From positions 56,223,318-56,287,317 of the forward strand of contig NW_026262593.1 in the NCBI RefSeq assembly GCF_021869535.1: a stretch of DNA of 64,000 bases. Direction: 5' to 3'. Origin of the DNA: Mytilus californianus (taxonomy: Eukaryota; Mollusca; Bivalvia; Mytilida; Mytilidae). The notes beneath the pieces are model-generated. The model ran no database searches. It was not told the DNA's origin and was given only the letters and a program-made list of their open reading frames with translations. Shown here piece by piece: positions 49,066 through 59,981 of the stretch (position 1 is its first letter; the number at the start of each line of letters is the position of its first letter). The translations under genes were made by a program, and so were the position numbers.

Positions 49066-49685
49066 ACCATTAAAATCAAATAGAAAAGTTAATAGTTTAG
49101 AGCTTGTATTAGCTTTTTGTACGCCTGAAAAACTATGATTTTCTATGTTTATAGTAAAATATTAAAGCTATATATTTAATATAAAGATGCCTAAAATTGC
49201 AAGTACTCATATCGTAATGTTTGACGTTTATTTTGTTTTATTTTATAATTGAATGCTTGTGTAGGATTAATGTAAAACTCAGTCATGAATTTCATAAACT
49301 CCTTACAGGAAATTATTGGCAGTATTTGCATAATTTTGTTTCACATTCTTGTATATGTTCTCAAAAGTTCTCTGATTTGACCTTAGCAGATTTATTTAAA
49401 TGCTTATTAAATTTAAGTATTGCGTTGTCTGCCGGTTGTCCACAGGGGATATTTGTTTCAATGATGCAGTAATTTATTTGTTTTCTATTTAGTCTTGCAT
49501 GTAGATTGCTTTTATTTTCCGTTTCATCTTGTTTCCAGTGTTCTTTGGTGATTTGTATATTTATACTTTTCAAGACAAAGGGTAAAATTATGAAACCAAG
49601 TGTGGACACAGACCAGCCTGGATAGTATTGCATTGCAATCCATAGTCCACAACCGGTTGAAAATTCATTGTACCAGAACAACATT

Positions 49686-50310
49686 CGAACTTGATCTGTA
49701 ACTTGTCATGGTTAAATTATATACCAAATATCAAATCAATTTATTCAAGCACCACGGAAAAAGTGCGCAAAACTGATTATTTGCGTAAATTTTCTGTCCA
49801 CGGACCATAACTCATCAGACGAAAAATCATCAGACCGAAACAAAATTCGAACTCGATCTGTTACTTGTCATGGTAATACTATATACTGAATATCAAATTA
49901 ATATCTTAAGCATGACGAAAAAAAGTGTGGAAAACTGATTACTTGCGTGAATTTTCTAAGTCCAAGGACCGTAAATCTGCAAAAAATCATCAGACCTGAA
50001 CACAATTCGAACTTGACCTGTAACTTGTCATTGTAAAACTATATACCAAATATTAAATCAATATCTTTAAGCATGACAGATAAAGTCCGGAAAACTGATT
50101 ACTTGCGTGAATTTCCTAAGTCCAAGGACCACAACTCTGCACAAAATAATCAGACTGGTGCAAAATTTGAAGTTGATGTGTAACTTGTCATGGTTAAACT
50201 ATATACCAAATATCAAATCAATATCTTCAAGCATGATGAAGAAAAGTGTGGAAGACGGATGGACGGACAGAGTGCAAACCTACAGTCTCATTCGCGTAGA
50301 CGGTAGGGGA
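49686..50310. repeat. tandem repeat, about 160-bp period, four units
   Basis: Unit anchors 'cgaacttgatctgtaacttg' at 49686, 49848, 50008 and 50168 (spacing 162, 160, 160). Each unit continues 'tatataccaaatatcaaatc', 'aagcatgacgaa', 'aaaactgattacttgcgtga' and 'catcaga'. The last unit leads into 'gatggacggacagagtgcaa'. I recall this as a widespread bivalve repeat. Overlapping ORFs are shadows. Confidence 0.9.
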
Positions 50311-50489
50311 CTAATAATCCTCATTTCCATTCTCAATTTTAGGGTCTGAAATGAGTGTCTGTGAAGCAATAAGGTTGATAGTGTTTGAACTGTTTACTAA
50401 AGAATTATCATTCTATTTTTGTCATTTTTAATTACACTGATTTTCCTATCCTTTATCTGCTTTTAACTATGTACGCAATTCAATGCGGA

Positions 50490-51165
50490 GCCTTGGCCCA
50501 CACCACATGGTTAGCTATAAAGAGCCCCAAAAAAAAACCAGCTTAAAACAATTCAAATGACAAAAAAACAACGGCCTGATTTATATAAAAACATTAGACG
50601 AAAAACAAATATGAAATTCAGCATCAAACAACAACCATTGAACGATGAACATAAATGAACTTGAATTTTTATTTTGTATTTACATTGTGTCATAGGTCAA
50701 ATTTATTTGTTCAGTGTATGTTCAATGGTGTTAATATGTCCTTTGATTGAGTTAAGCTATTTCAGTTGATATTTTATAGTGTGTCTTTCTATGTTGTTAT
50801 GTTACACTATTGTTTCAGAAAAAGGGTGAAGGTTTGGTACCATTAAAACGTTTAAACCCGCTGCATTTGTTTGCACCTGTCCTAAGTCAGGAATCTGATG
50901 TTCAGTAGTTGTCGTTTGTTGATGTGGTTAATAAGTGTTTCTCGTTTCTCGTTTTTTATATAGATTAGACCGTTGGTTTTCCCGTTTGAATGGTTTTACA
51001 CTAGTAATTTTTTGGGGCCCTTTATATCTTACTGTTCGGTGTGAGCCAAGGCTCCGTGTTGAAGACCGTACTGTGACCTATAATGGTTTACTTTTATAAA
51101 TTTTGACTTGGATGGAGAGTTGTCTCACTGGTACTCATACCACATCTTCTTATATCTATTGAAAT
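50490..51165. repeat. two M1 repeats facing each other
   Basis: A minus-orientation M1 variant at about 50490-50650 ('gagccttggcccacaccaca') is followed by a plus-orientation copy at 50850-51165 ('cctgtcctaagtcaggaatc' to 'cataccacatcttcttatat'). Both share the unusual 'gagc(c)aaggctccg' variant of the M1 core, so they belong to one subfamily and form an inverted pair. Confidence 0.65.
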
Positions 51166-52470
51166 AGTGGTCAAGTTCTGATAACAACTGTCTACTACAA
51201 CATACTACACATTTATGTCTTCCACATGCAACTATTAAACGCATAATTAAAGTCTGAACCTATAACCTGAAATCTGAATAAAAACTCTGAAACTTGAAGA
51301 AAGTAATTTGCTAAAAACTTATGTCTACTGACACTGGTTCGTGTATAAATGGATTGAATACAAAGGCAACTATACATACAAACTGCTTTTTATTTCTTTG
51401 TTTTTTCAATGGTTAACAGAAAACTGAATTCATGTTCATATTCATTGTTTATTTCCCATATACAATCATAGCATATACATGTTCATTGTTCAACTCCAGC
51501 TTTATCATACCACATGCAGTTCTTACATGTTGTACAGCTGACCTATATTCTTCACGGTTAAATTTTAAACCCCATGTACAAACCATTAGATTAATCAGTA
51601 TATGTTTTGTAAGTTTTTATTAGGATAGCAGGTTACAAAAACCTTTTTTACAACATTTCACTATCAAAATTACTTCTTAATATTCTGTACTCTAAGAAGA
51701 AGATACAATCTAACCAGTTGTCATTTTAATAAATACTGATTATAATTAGTTGCACCAAGATTTTTTGGTTGATGCAAAATTTATAGATTTCTAATAATTT
51801 AGGAGGGGGGGCGGTCTTTCAGCAATGTGACCTTATCATATGGTGAAGCATGATAAATACAGGATATCTGATTACATTTAATGGCTTCTTGGAGTTAAAG
51901 GTAAAAACTTGTGGACAGTGCTTTACATTTTATTAACGGGATAATTTGCCAGTTTTATGACAACTGGCCTCCACTAAAAATTATATTAGGGATTAGAAAT
52001 GGTTGTAGGGGTTTTATTAAATATGTATTGAAAAGTTTTACTTTATAGACATTTGACAATTTATAAAAAAATGCTGCAAAATCAGAAATTAATGCAATGT
52101 TTTTATCATTGTGAAAATTGCAACATCACACATTAAAAAAAAATTAGCAGCATTATTGATAATTAGCATTTTCTGAAATCACTATATTAATCTTGCTTTA
52201 ATGTCTGTTGTCAGTAAGAAATTTACACAAAAGTTTATGAATTTATGTTAGTATTTATTTGGTATTTATACTCTTGAATCATTTCAAGAGCAGTTCCATC
52301 AAATACAAGGTATAATGCAGCATGATAGACCAATAGCAGAGATTTTTACATACAAACATAAAATATAACTACTCTTTTGTGATGTAAAAAAAAAAATGAC
52401 AATCTGTGTTCGTATTTATTAATGCATTTCATGAAAATGAACATATTTAATTTATAACAATTTTAAGCTA
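51166..52470. other. gene-free stretch
   Basis: AT-rich; includes a poly-G run (51804-51811) and several poly(A/T) runs. ORF 51432-51623 is not recognised. Confidence 0.5.
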
Positions 52471-52471
52471 A

Positions 52472-52904
52472 TAGCAAACATGATGGAATAAACAACAAAA
52501 TCAATTACATATCTAATAACCTTAACTAATATGGCTAATAATACCCACCACCTGTTACATCTACCACTTAAATCTATCTTCTTCAAATGTACTTCCAAAA
52601 CTATGAATATTTTAATTTAGAAAAATCTCATGAATAATTTCACAAAATCCTGTTTCATTAGCAAAGGATCCATTTATAGATGTAAGATGAAATATTTCAA
52701 AATCCTTAAATCTGTAAACAGGTTCTGTAATTATATTCATTAAATCAATGTCCGTAATGTTAATGTTACTCAAATGAAAAGATCCCAATGTATGTTGATT
52801 TAATATTACAATTTTTAAAAAATTTGACAAAGTCGCACTAAATCTTCTACTTCCAAATACTGAAATACAATTAACCACAATTCCGGTGGTAAGAGTTCAC
52901 TCAT
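52472..52904 (-). pseudogene. probable F-box / leucine-rich-repeat gene, frame-broken
   Basis: On the minus strand, ATG at 52904-52902 opens MSELLPPELWLIVFQYLEVEDLVRLCQ, a good F-box start (LPxELW..IFxYL...DLxxL). The frame then hits TAA in a six-T/five-A run near 52823. In the next frame the sequence stays open for about 70 codons (LKIVILNQHTLGSFHLSNIN ... FKDFEIFHLTSINGS) with LRR-like Leu/Asn spacing, to a stop at 52612. A third frame then gives LKKIDLSGRCNRWW, another LRR-type line, to about 52472. F-box proteins recruit substrates to SCF ubiquitin ligases. Here two frame changes argue for a decayed gene, or a fragment with assembly errors or unrecognised introns. The family call rests on motif shape alone. 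Confidence 0.4.
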
Positions 52905-53180
52905 AGTACACTTTAATACATTAAAGAAAAATGCTGAATGTTATATCATAGAACGTGCAAGGCGATATATTCTAATAAAGATTTACAAATGCTCTATAAA
53001 AAGCTAATAAGATCAGTTTATTTGCCCTATAGATAACATCATCGCATCATTCCATGGTACATTAAATGTTGTAGAAATGAAAACAGCATGATTATGTAAA
53101 CTGTTATTCGGTTTATATAAAGTTTTATAGATTTAGCAAGTTTTCTTACTTTCATACACATATTGATAATTTTCTTTTAT

Positions 53181-53217
53181 AACCCCCCCCCCAACCACCA
53201 CCACCACCAAAAAAAAA
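53181..53217. repeat. C-run / (CCA)n simple repeat
   Basis: A run of about eleven C followed by 'aaccaccaccaccacc' and poly(A). Confidence 0.95.
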
Positions 53218-53456
53218 TGTATTGCACAGTTTGATAGCTTGCAGTGTAATTACAGTGTAAATTAATCCAGAAAGTTCAAAAAGGCATTTTACCAAGACAT
53301 ATTAATAACTGTACAGAATATAGATGTATTTTTAATATATTATTTAAACTGTAGCTGTTTCTATCAAATTTATAAACAAGCATCTTTTACAGGCTCATAT
53401 GATCTTTTTACTAATTGAACTCAGCGTAGATTCTCAATCTAATTGACATTTATGGG

Positions 53457-53590
53457 ATGTTAATGGTGTATTAATGAAATAAGCTTTTTTAAAAAGGCTC
53501 GAAGCATTCCACAAGCATGCCTGGGGGAAGCTCGTAAGAAAAAATATATGTTTCCTAAGTGCTCATAACTGTAAAGCAATACATAGTGCA
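53457..53590 (-). repeat. unnamed dispersed repeat, inverted partner of 48940-49065
   Basis: 'gttaatggtgtattaatg', 'aaaggctcgaagcattcc' and GCATGCCTGGGGGAAGCTC in order. The GC-rich core is much better conserved than the AT-rich flanks. Confidence 0.75.
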
Positions 53591-53889
53591 CAATTTGAAA
53601 CTTTAAACAGCTTTAACTTTGGTTGCGCTCTTATTCTTGTATTCTTTATTGTTTTGTAGTTAAAATCAAACTCTATCTTGTGAAGAGTTATCTCATGGGC
53701 ATACTATCATACCATATCTTACATTTGTTATATTCATACCGAGCTTCCAAAATATAATAAGATAGCATCATATTTGGGATTAAAATCACAAAAGATACCA
53801 GATCAACGTTTTTTACGTCACGTCCAACTATATAGGTAATGTCCTCTAACTGAATCATTAGTAAAATGTTGCTGCTGGCAATACAACTT

Positions 53890-54040
53890 TTCAACCTGGA
53901 GTTCTTAATGATAAAGTTGAAATCATCCCTTTGACCGTCTTACGGACTTCATTATGATAAGGTGGGCCGTTATTGAATATCTGTTTTACAGATCACCATA
54001 AACATGTTTATATGTCGTAGCACAATATCTTAATATTGGA
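53890..54040 (+). pseudogene. Penelope-like RT C-terminal relic, edge of duplication B copy 2
   Basis: 'ggagttcttaatgataaagt' and 'tgaaatcatccct' followed by degraded GRH and 'gttattgaatatctgtttta' with 'cagatcacc' (compare YGISVSQMT coding). It is the partner of the relic at 19105-19345. Confidence 0.6.
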
Positions 54041-54724
54041 GGTCTTCTCAAAATATGCAACAATGCTATTCATGACGTAGGAACAGCTTTCCATAACACA
54101 GATAACCTGGGTTAAACCATAGCGTTTTGTAAGATTTCTGATGCTCAATCTTAAGATTTTTGTGTAGCCCTGAGCCCATACAGACACATTGATAAAATTT
54201 GTCCTTAGGTTTTCTTTGGTGTTTCTGTTAGCTATTTTATTTTCAATGTCTGCTGTCTTGATCGATCATTCATATTCGTCCATTCATTGGGGTTAGAGAA
54301 TGTATAGATGCCGATGTTTTATATATTTGGTAATTACTTAGGGTTAGACACGAAACATTAACCACTCTACATTTCTTGGCGTCTTAAACACACACCAAAT
54401 TTCATATATGATGGATGTCAATAGTAATGCAAAAATTCATCACTATTTCGGATTATCGTATTTTTTTGGGGTTCATTTTTGTTCAAAGTTTTCTGTGTAC
54501 GTTTTGACTCGCCCAAGATATAAAGATGCTAATCCGTCTGAAACGGCGTAATATGTTTGTTTAAAGATTTATATTTCGAATGTTGAATAACTGGATACTT
54601 CATATTTTGCATGCAAATGTTTGTTGTCTGTTAGGTTAAGTATATTCCCGTTATTGTTTATGTCGTAAGATCCCTTTCGCAGATACTAATAGTAATCGGT
54701 CAACTATTTTTAGTGTATGAAACA

Positions 54725-55150
54725 TTTATGATGTACACATGTCTGTCTAGCAAAGTATGTATTTGACCTTACTTTCTTGATTCATAGATCCCCATTAATT
54801 TTTTGTTGACCTATTGCTTATGGTATCTGAAAAGCGGACATAACCACGACAACATTACTTTAACCAATGAGCAATGCATAATGAGCTCAAAGGTCTGACT
54901 AACTATACCAGACAAACATGTTCACAAAACAATTATTCCACACACTAAATAAAGTTGACCTTTTGCTTATAGTACTAGCCAAAAAATCATAAAGTTGACA
55001 AATACATCACATAAATTGTGTTATGATCAACTGAATCTTGACGGACGGACATGTTCACTTTATTATCATTCCATACACTACATGAGGGTGACCGTTTGCT
55101 TATATGGTTTGGGAAACGGACTTAACTACGTAAAATAACGTTGACTAGTG
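54725..55150 (+). repeat. dispersed repeat R2 (downstream side of the dead gene)
   Basis: 'gttgacctattgcttatggt', 'aaagcggacataaccacgac', 'cagacaaacatgttcac', 'acggacggacatgttcactt' and 'gggaaacggacttaacta'. Confidence 0.75.
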
Positions 55151-55220
55151 AACACCTGTTTTGCAATTCATTGTTAGGCTGTTCTGTTTTGGTTTTTTTT
55201 TTTTAGTTGATAGTTTACTA

Positions 55221-55700
55221 GTCAACAAAAGTAACGATACACAAGTTTGAACTCAAATTTATCATAAAATATAATAAATTGGGAAAACTGTTAAATTATC
55301 CAGTGAAAAACATTCATTTGCAAAGCAAATGCATATGATTAAAAGAATCTGACCAAATTGGAAAGTGAGAAAATACTGTGTTATCGAACACAGTGGTCAA
55401 ATTTATTTTGCGGAAAATGATGACAAAAGTCGGCATTTAATTTCGAGGATAAGAATTAAGTATTCAAATATCTGCAAAGGCATTCACAACTTTAAGCAGA
55501 CCATGTTTAAGTTTAAAGTTTTTAATTCTAATATCGATTTTTGAATTTTTTGGATGAAAATACTATTTTTGAAATAACAAACATTGCAAAAAAAAAATCA
55601 CGTATTTACCTTAAATCAATGGTTTTGATAAGAAAATAACACTCTGTAAATATTAGACCAATTGGGCAATTATTTACCTTGGTACAATTTATCCAATTTC

Positions 55701-55750
<50 letters not shown>

Positions 55751-55779
55751 CATTGCCTTGTATCGTTTCTTTTGTTGAC
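55221..55779. mobile_element. 559-bp TIR element (mariner/Tc1-like MITE) with TA target site
   Basis: GTCAACAAAAGTAACGATAC at 55221-55240 is matched by the reverse complement of 55760-55779 with one mismatch, and the pair may extend to CAAG. TA dinucleotides flank both ends (55219-55220 and 55780-55781), the hallmark of Tc1/mariner insertion. No transposase ORF. The interior carries an (AT)n microsatellite at 55702-55740. Absent from the equivalent point in duplication B copy 1 (about 20350), so the insertion followed the duplication. Confidence 0.85.
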
Positions 55780-56120
55780 TAATATATATGGGTATATAAA
55801 GTTCTAGACATCCATAGCGAACCTGGTGAATTTATTTCAGAACACTCGACATAAAACGGTATCATTGATTTTCTTTGGGAGACGGTGCTGTTTTTTCTTT
55901 TGGTATTATTTTTTTCTTCTTTGTTTAGTAGGTAATGAGAGGGAGATTGTTTGGTAATCAGAATGGTGCCCTTGTTGAAAACCGTTGTTTAATTTGAATA
56001 TGTCTTTTTTTTCGCTGGGTTGCTGTTTTATTGAGGTATCAGGTAGACACATCCTCTCCTTTTATTCATATCTATGTACCATTTTGATTTAATTACACTG
56101 TATTTTTCTATCGATACGTC

Positions 56121-56126
56121 TTTATT
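56121..56126 (-). terminator. relic poly(A) signal of the dead B-box copy
   Basis: Minus-strand AATAAA about 65 nt past the truncated end, positionally equivalent to 20712-20717. Confidence 0.5.
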
Positions 56127-56645
56127 CTCAACAGTCAACACACCCTTTGCCAACATAAAATAATCGTTCTTTGACGTAACCAATTATTCTTAGTTTATGC
56201 TTTGTCCAAATTTATTACAGACAAGAAGTATGTCTGATTTACGGTTGTAATGGACTGCTATTGGTTTAGTTAATCCATCATCACTAGTCAGCAAGACTCT
56301 GGACTCCTTCCCATAAAAATCAATAACAATTACCTTGTTTGCGTTTTCACAAGTCACGAACACATTTCCGGATGCATCATGCGCTATACCTTGAGGATGG
56401 TCTGATTTTCCACAACTGAATTCCCATAGAACGCTTCCATTTAAACCACAACAATATATAACACCCCTTGCCTGTGCTGCATAATAAATCTTGTCTTTCA
56501 TCACTGAGCAGTATGTTGCATTGTCTCTTTTTGATACTATCGACACGACATTACCAGATAGAGCCAACATTTTCATAATTTTATCATTAAAAGAAACGAC
56601 GAGTTTCCCAGAAAATGAACATATTCCGAAACATTTATTTCCTAC

Positions 56646-57095
56646 AGGTTGCAATTCTGTAAAAACAGACAATGCAATTTCCCATAGGAACTCCCTTTGC
56701 GGCTAAAACTGTGACACTTTTACTATGAAGTTTCGTGAAAAATAATATCCCAGAACAGAAAGTTTATATGCACTACTATTTTATTCAAAGGTCAAAATAT
56801 AGGGCTGTGCGGCATATTTTCAACATTTATATGCCCTGAACTTCTAAGAGTTTAAACTTATACTAAAATTCTATACTACCCTTACCTCCATTTTTAGACC
56901 TCCTAAGAATTAAAATTTAGCCGCTACCATGTTTTTCTATACTGGTTACATTCCCAAGTGATGTCTCTATGAGATGAAACACAGAGATCATCAATGGGAA
57001 CCAGTACGTTAACAAATTAACATACCTATGAATATTAAATATCTCCCCAAAAGAGGCGTGGTTTGAGAAACAGCTGTATTTACAAAGTGCAACCT
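56646..57095. repeat. 450-bp terminal direct repeat, left copy
   Basis: Begins AGGTTGCA and ends TGCAACCT, so the repeat itself has an 8-bp inverted terminus. It matches 58331-58780 with a single difference seen (agaacAgaaag versus agaacGgaaag). Confidence 0.97.
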
Positions 57096-58777
57096 ATACA
57101 AACATTTATTCAAATAGAAAACTCTCTAAGAACACTTGTTCTCACAACAATACTTATTTATCAGAATTATAGCCTTAAAGAAATCACTGCATATACTCTA
57201 AGTCTCCTTTTACAGTACATTTTATACCCCTACCCCTGTTTCAATTTTTTAAAGATTTTGAAAACAAGATTCTAATTATTGCCAGCTTACCCTATGTGCA
57301 TGTTTTCTGACATGAACTGTCTAAAACCTGTTTGAAACTATTCTGATAACAAATTGAAAGCATTTTAGAATACTTTAAATGTATTGTTTAGTAGTTAAGC
57401 ATTCCAACATTCAAGATTATACAAAGTATCCAATCCTGCCTGTGTCTCCAGTCCACATCTTACTGTATGCCTATTTGCCAATGAAAGTTCACAATTTCTG
57501 CCTCAAATGGTCAGTTTAGAATTCTTGTCACAACAGTATCATCCCTAACCATATATCTAACATAAGTTAGTTAATATATGTCCTAGAAGTGTTTAAACAA
57601 AGCCATATTTGCAAAAGTTGTATTTATGAAGATATCAGTCAGGTGCATAAATTCACTAAAAGTTTGATTGAAATGACTGCTTACATCTGATTTTTGCATA
57701 ACTTCCTAGCACAGTTATTGTTTACTTTATAAAAGACCTTTAAAATAAAAAATTCATAGCATTTACAAGTTAAATTATCTGTTTTATGACTCAGGGGAAG
57801 GCATTTTTCTCTGTTTTTTGCCCCTGGGGCCTCACATTTCCTAATTTTTTTCCCTGTTTCTAGCAATGTGGAATATTTACTACATATTTAGGATAGAACA
57901 CACTATTGTAAGTTTTACTGAGGTCTTTTTGTAATTCTAGCTTGTACTTTTTTATGCCGCAGTCACAAAAAAGCACATTTAGGCGTTACGGCTTACTTTT
58001 GGGTTATCGACAGGACAAAAACACCCCACCAGAAATATTTAGGAAGGATCAATGAGTTGCAATTACTGCGAAGAGTAAATATAAGCACTTCTAAACAATT
58101 TAAATTACAAATAGGCATATATTATGAATTTATTTTGAATTCAAGTCTTTAAGTAAACCATGCATACTGTAAACTGTGAATTTATGCTGAGTCATCATAG
58201 TTAAGGCCCAGGATTTTCTCAATCTTCATGAAATATTTATAAAACTTCATATTTGAGTTAAATTCTTTAAAATCTCTGAGATAAACCAGATTTTGTGAAA
58301 TTCTGTATGTTCTATTTTTTAACCCTATATAGGTTGCAATTCTGTAAAAACAGACAATGCAATTTCCCATAGGAACTCCCTTTGCGGCTAAAACTGTGAC
58401 ACTTTTACTATGAAGTTTCGTGAAAAATAATATCCCAGAACGGAAAGTTTATATGCACTACTATTTTATTCAAAGGTCAAAATATAGGGCTGTGCGGCAT
58501 ATTTTCAACATTTATATGCCCTGAACTTCTAAGAGTTTAAACTTATACTAAAATTCTATACTACCCTTACCTCCATTTTTAGACCTCCTAAGAATTAAAA
58601 TTTAGCCGCTACCATGTTTTTCTATACTGGTTACATTCCCAAGTGATGTCTCTATGAGATGAAACACAGAGATCATCAATGGGAACCAGTACGTTAACAA
58701 ATTAACATACCTATGAATATTAAATATCTCCCCAAAAGAGGCGTGGTTTGAGAAACAGCTGTATTTACAAAGTGCAA
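56650..58777. mobile_element. 2.1-kb non-autonomous element with 450-bp terminal direct repeats (LTR-like)
   Basis: The element sits inside B-box coding sequence, flanked by CCTACAGGT at 56641-56649 and again at 58778-58786, a candidate 9-bp target-site duplication. The uninterrupted coding sequence (…TIPVGNKC…) can be read across when one copy is removed. The ends are TGCAATTCTG... and ...AAAGTGCAA. The interior (57096-58330, about 1.23 kb) has no gag, protease, RT or integrase, only short ORFs (57063-57275, 57681-57866). No convincing tRNA primer-binding site or polypurine tract is seen at either inner boundary. The nearest known type would be TRIM/LARD-like non-autonomous LTR elements, but the 9-bp duplication and missing PBS leave this open. 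Confidence 0.8.
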
Positions 58778-58780
58778 CCT
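58331..58780. repeat. 450-bp terminal direct repeat, right copy
   Basis: Same length and termini as 56646-57095. Its inner edge reads TATAGGTTGCA, the exact reverse complement of the inner edge of the left copy (TGCAACCTATA). Confidence 0.97.
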
Positions 58781-59981
58781 ACAGGTATTGTCTTCAGTAT
58801 CTTTGATGAGATAACGTCTATCATAGAAATGATTTTCTTTTCGACGAAAGTTACAGCTACTGTGTTTGAGTCTATTATTGTAACATCTAACGGCGTATCA
58901 TCAAATTGTATTTGTTTTAGAAAAAAACCTTTCCTATGTATGACAAGTCGGTTATTTCATTTATCGATAAGCACTATTCGGTTGTCCTCAAACATTTCAC
59001 AACCTGTTATAAAATTATTTTCGTCGCGTTTAGACTCCCCTTTTTGTATATCAAAAGAACGGATTTTTGAAAGTTTTATTTTACTTATATTAAACACCGA
59101 GAAGAAGGGATTCCGTAAAACAAATTTCGTCGGTGGTAAAAAATATATCTCCAATCTCGCAAACTCGGATATATTTTTTCGATCTTATCTAAAATTTTAT
59201 TCATTTTCAGTTGAAGATCAACATCAGCCATACCTTGGTCACTTTCAATGGATATAACATCCCGCTCTTGGTTTTCAATCTCCGGAATCAATTTACGAAC
59301 ACCAAGAAAGGTTTGGTAATCGGACGCATGTTGTTTTGTCTTTTCCAAACCACTCGCTATTTCAGGAACGTTTCTTTTCATTTTTGAGAGTTTTCTAACC
59401 AGAAAATCGATATTTTCACTTTGTTGTCCTTTTGTGGTTGCCATGCTAATCAGCAAGTCATTTTGGATTGAGTTTAAATGTTTGTTTATTGCTTTCCGGA
59501 CAAGTTCAACTTCAGAAATGATTGTCTTGCTCTGAACTTCTAAATTAGATTGATGGTATAGTTTTTCTTCAATCAACTGACCAATTACTTGACTCATATC
59601 TTTTACTCTGTCTTCTAAAGCAGAAAACGCAGCTGACGACTTAACTCCCTCTACTACTTCCGGTAATGATTTAAGTTCACGACAGTCTTTATGTTTTTCA
59701 GAAACAAAACGCGTACAGCAAGTTTCGTTGTGAATGAAACAGTAGAAATCTAACTTTTGATTGTGATCTTCACATTCCAGCTTGATGTTGGCTATATATA
59801 TTGGTAACTCTTGATTATGGTCTATTTGTATTGTCTTGTGATTTTAAGTTGCTTTCTGTATGCGATGTCTTTGTTCGCACTCTTCGCATATTGCCTCTTC
59901 ACATTCGGACCACCAAACGCTGGCATTTTTTGAAACGTGCTGGTTCAGGCAAATGTCACATGATGGATCTGACGTTGCCAT

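Larger units (their letters stand above)
56190..59981 (-). pseudogene. B-box TRIM-like gene, broken copy split by a 2.1-kb insertion
   Basis: ATG at 59981-59979 starts MATSDPSCDICLNQHVSKNA. Lesions in order: a B-box1 ligand Cys is Trp (VWWSEC); TAA replaces Lys before NHKTI (59844-59846); a B-box2 Cys is Phe (CCTRFV); a one-base loss in an A-run near 59175 shifts the frame (after LDKIEK); a short deletion lies after FVLRN; TGA at 58957-58959 follows GCEMFEDNRIVLIDK. The same frame continues to ...DVISSKILKTIPVG, where a mobile element interrupts (56650-58777). Coding resumes as NKCFGICSFSGKLVVSF and runs through the rest of the propeller to VCNKFGQ. The last ~8 family residues are lost. Clearly dead several times over. 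The element is far younger than the point lesions. Confidence 0.92.

Noticed and set aside
49361..49684. 107-codon minus-strand ORF
   Set aside because: Overlaps dispersed repeat sequence leading into the 160-bp array and another ORF on the opposite strand; no domain seen.
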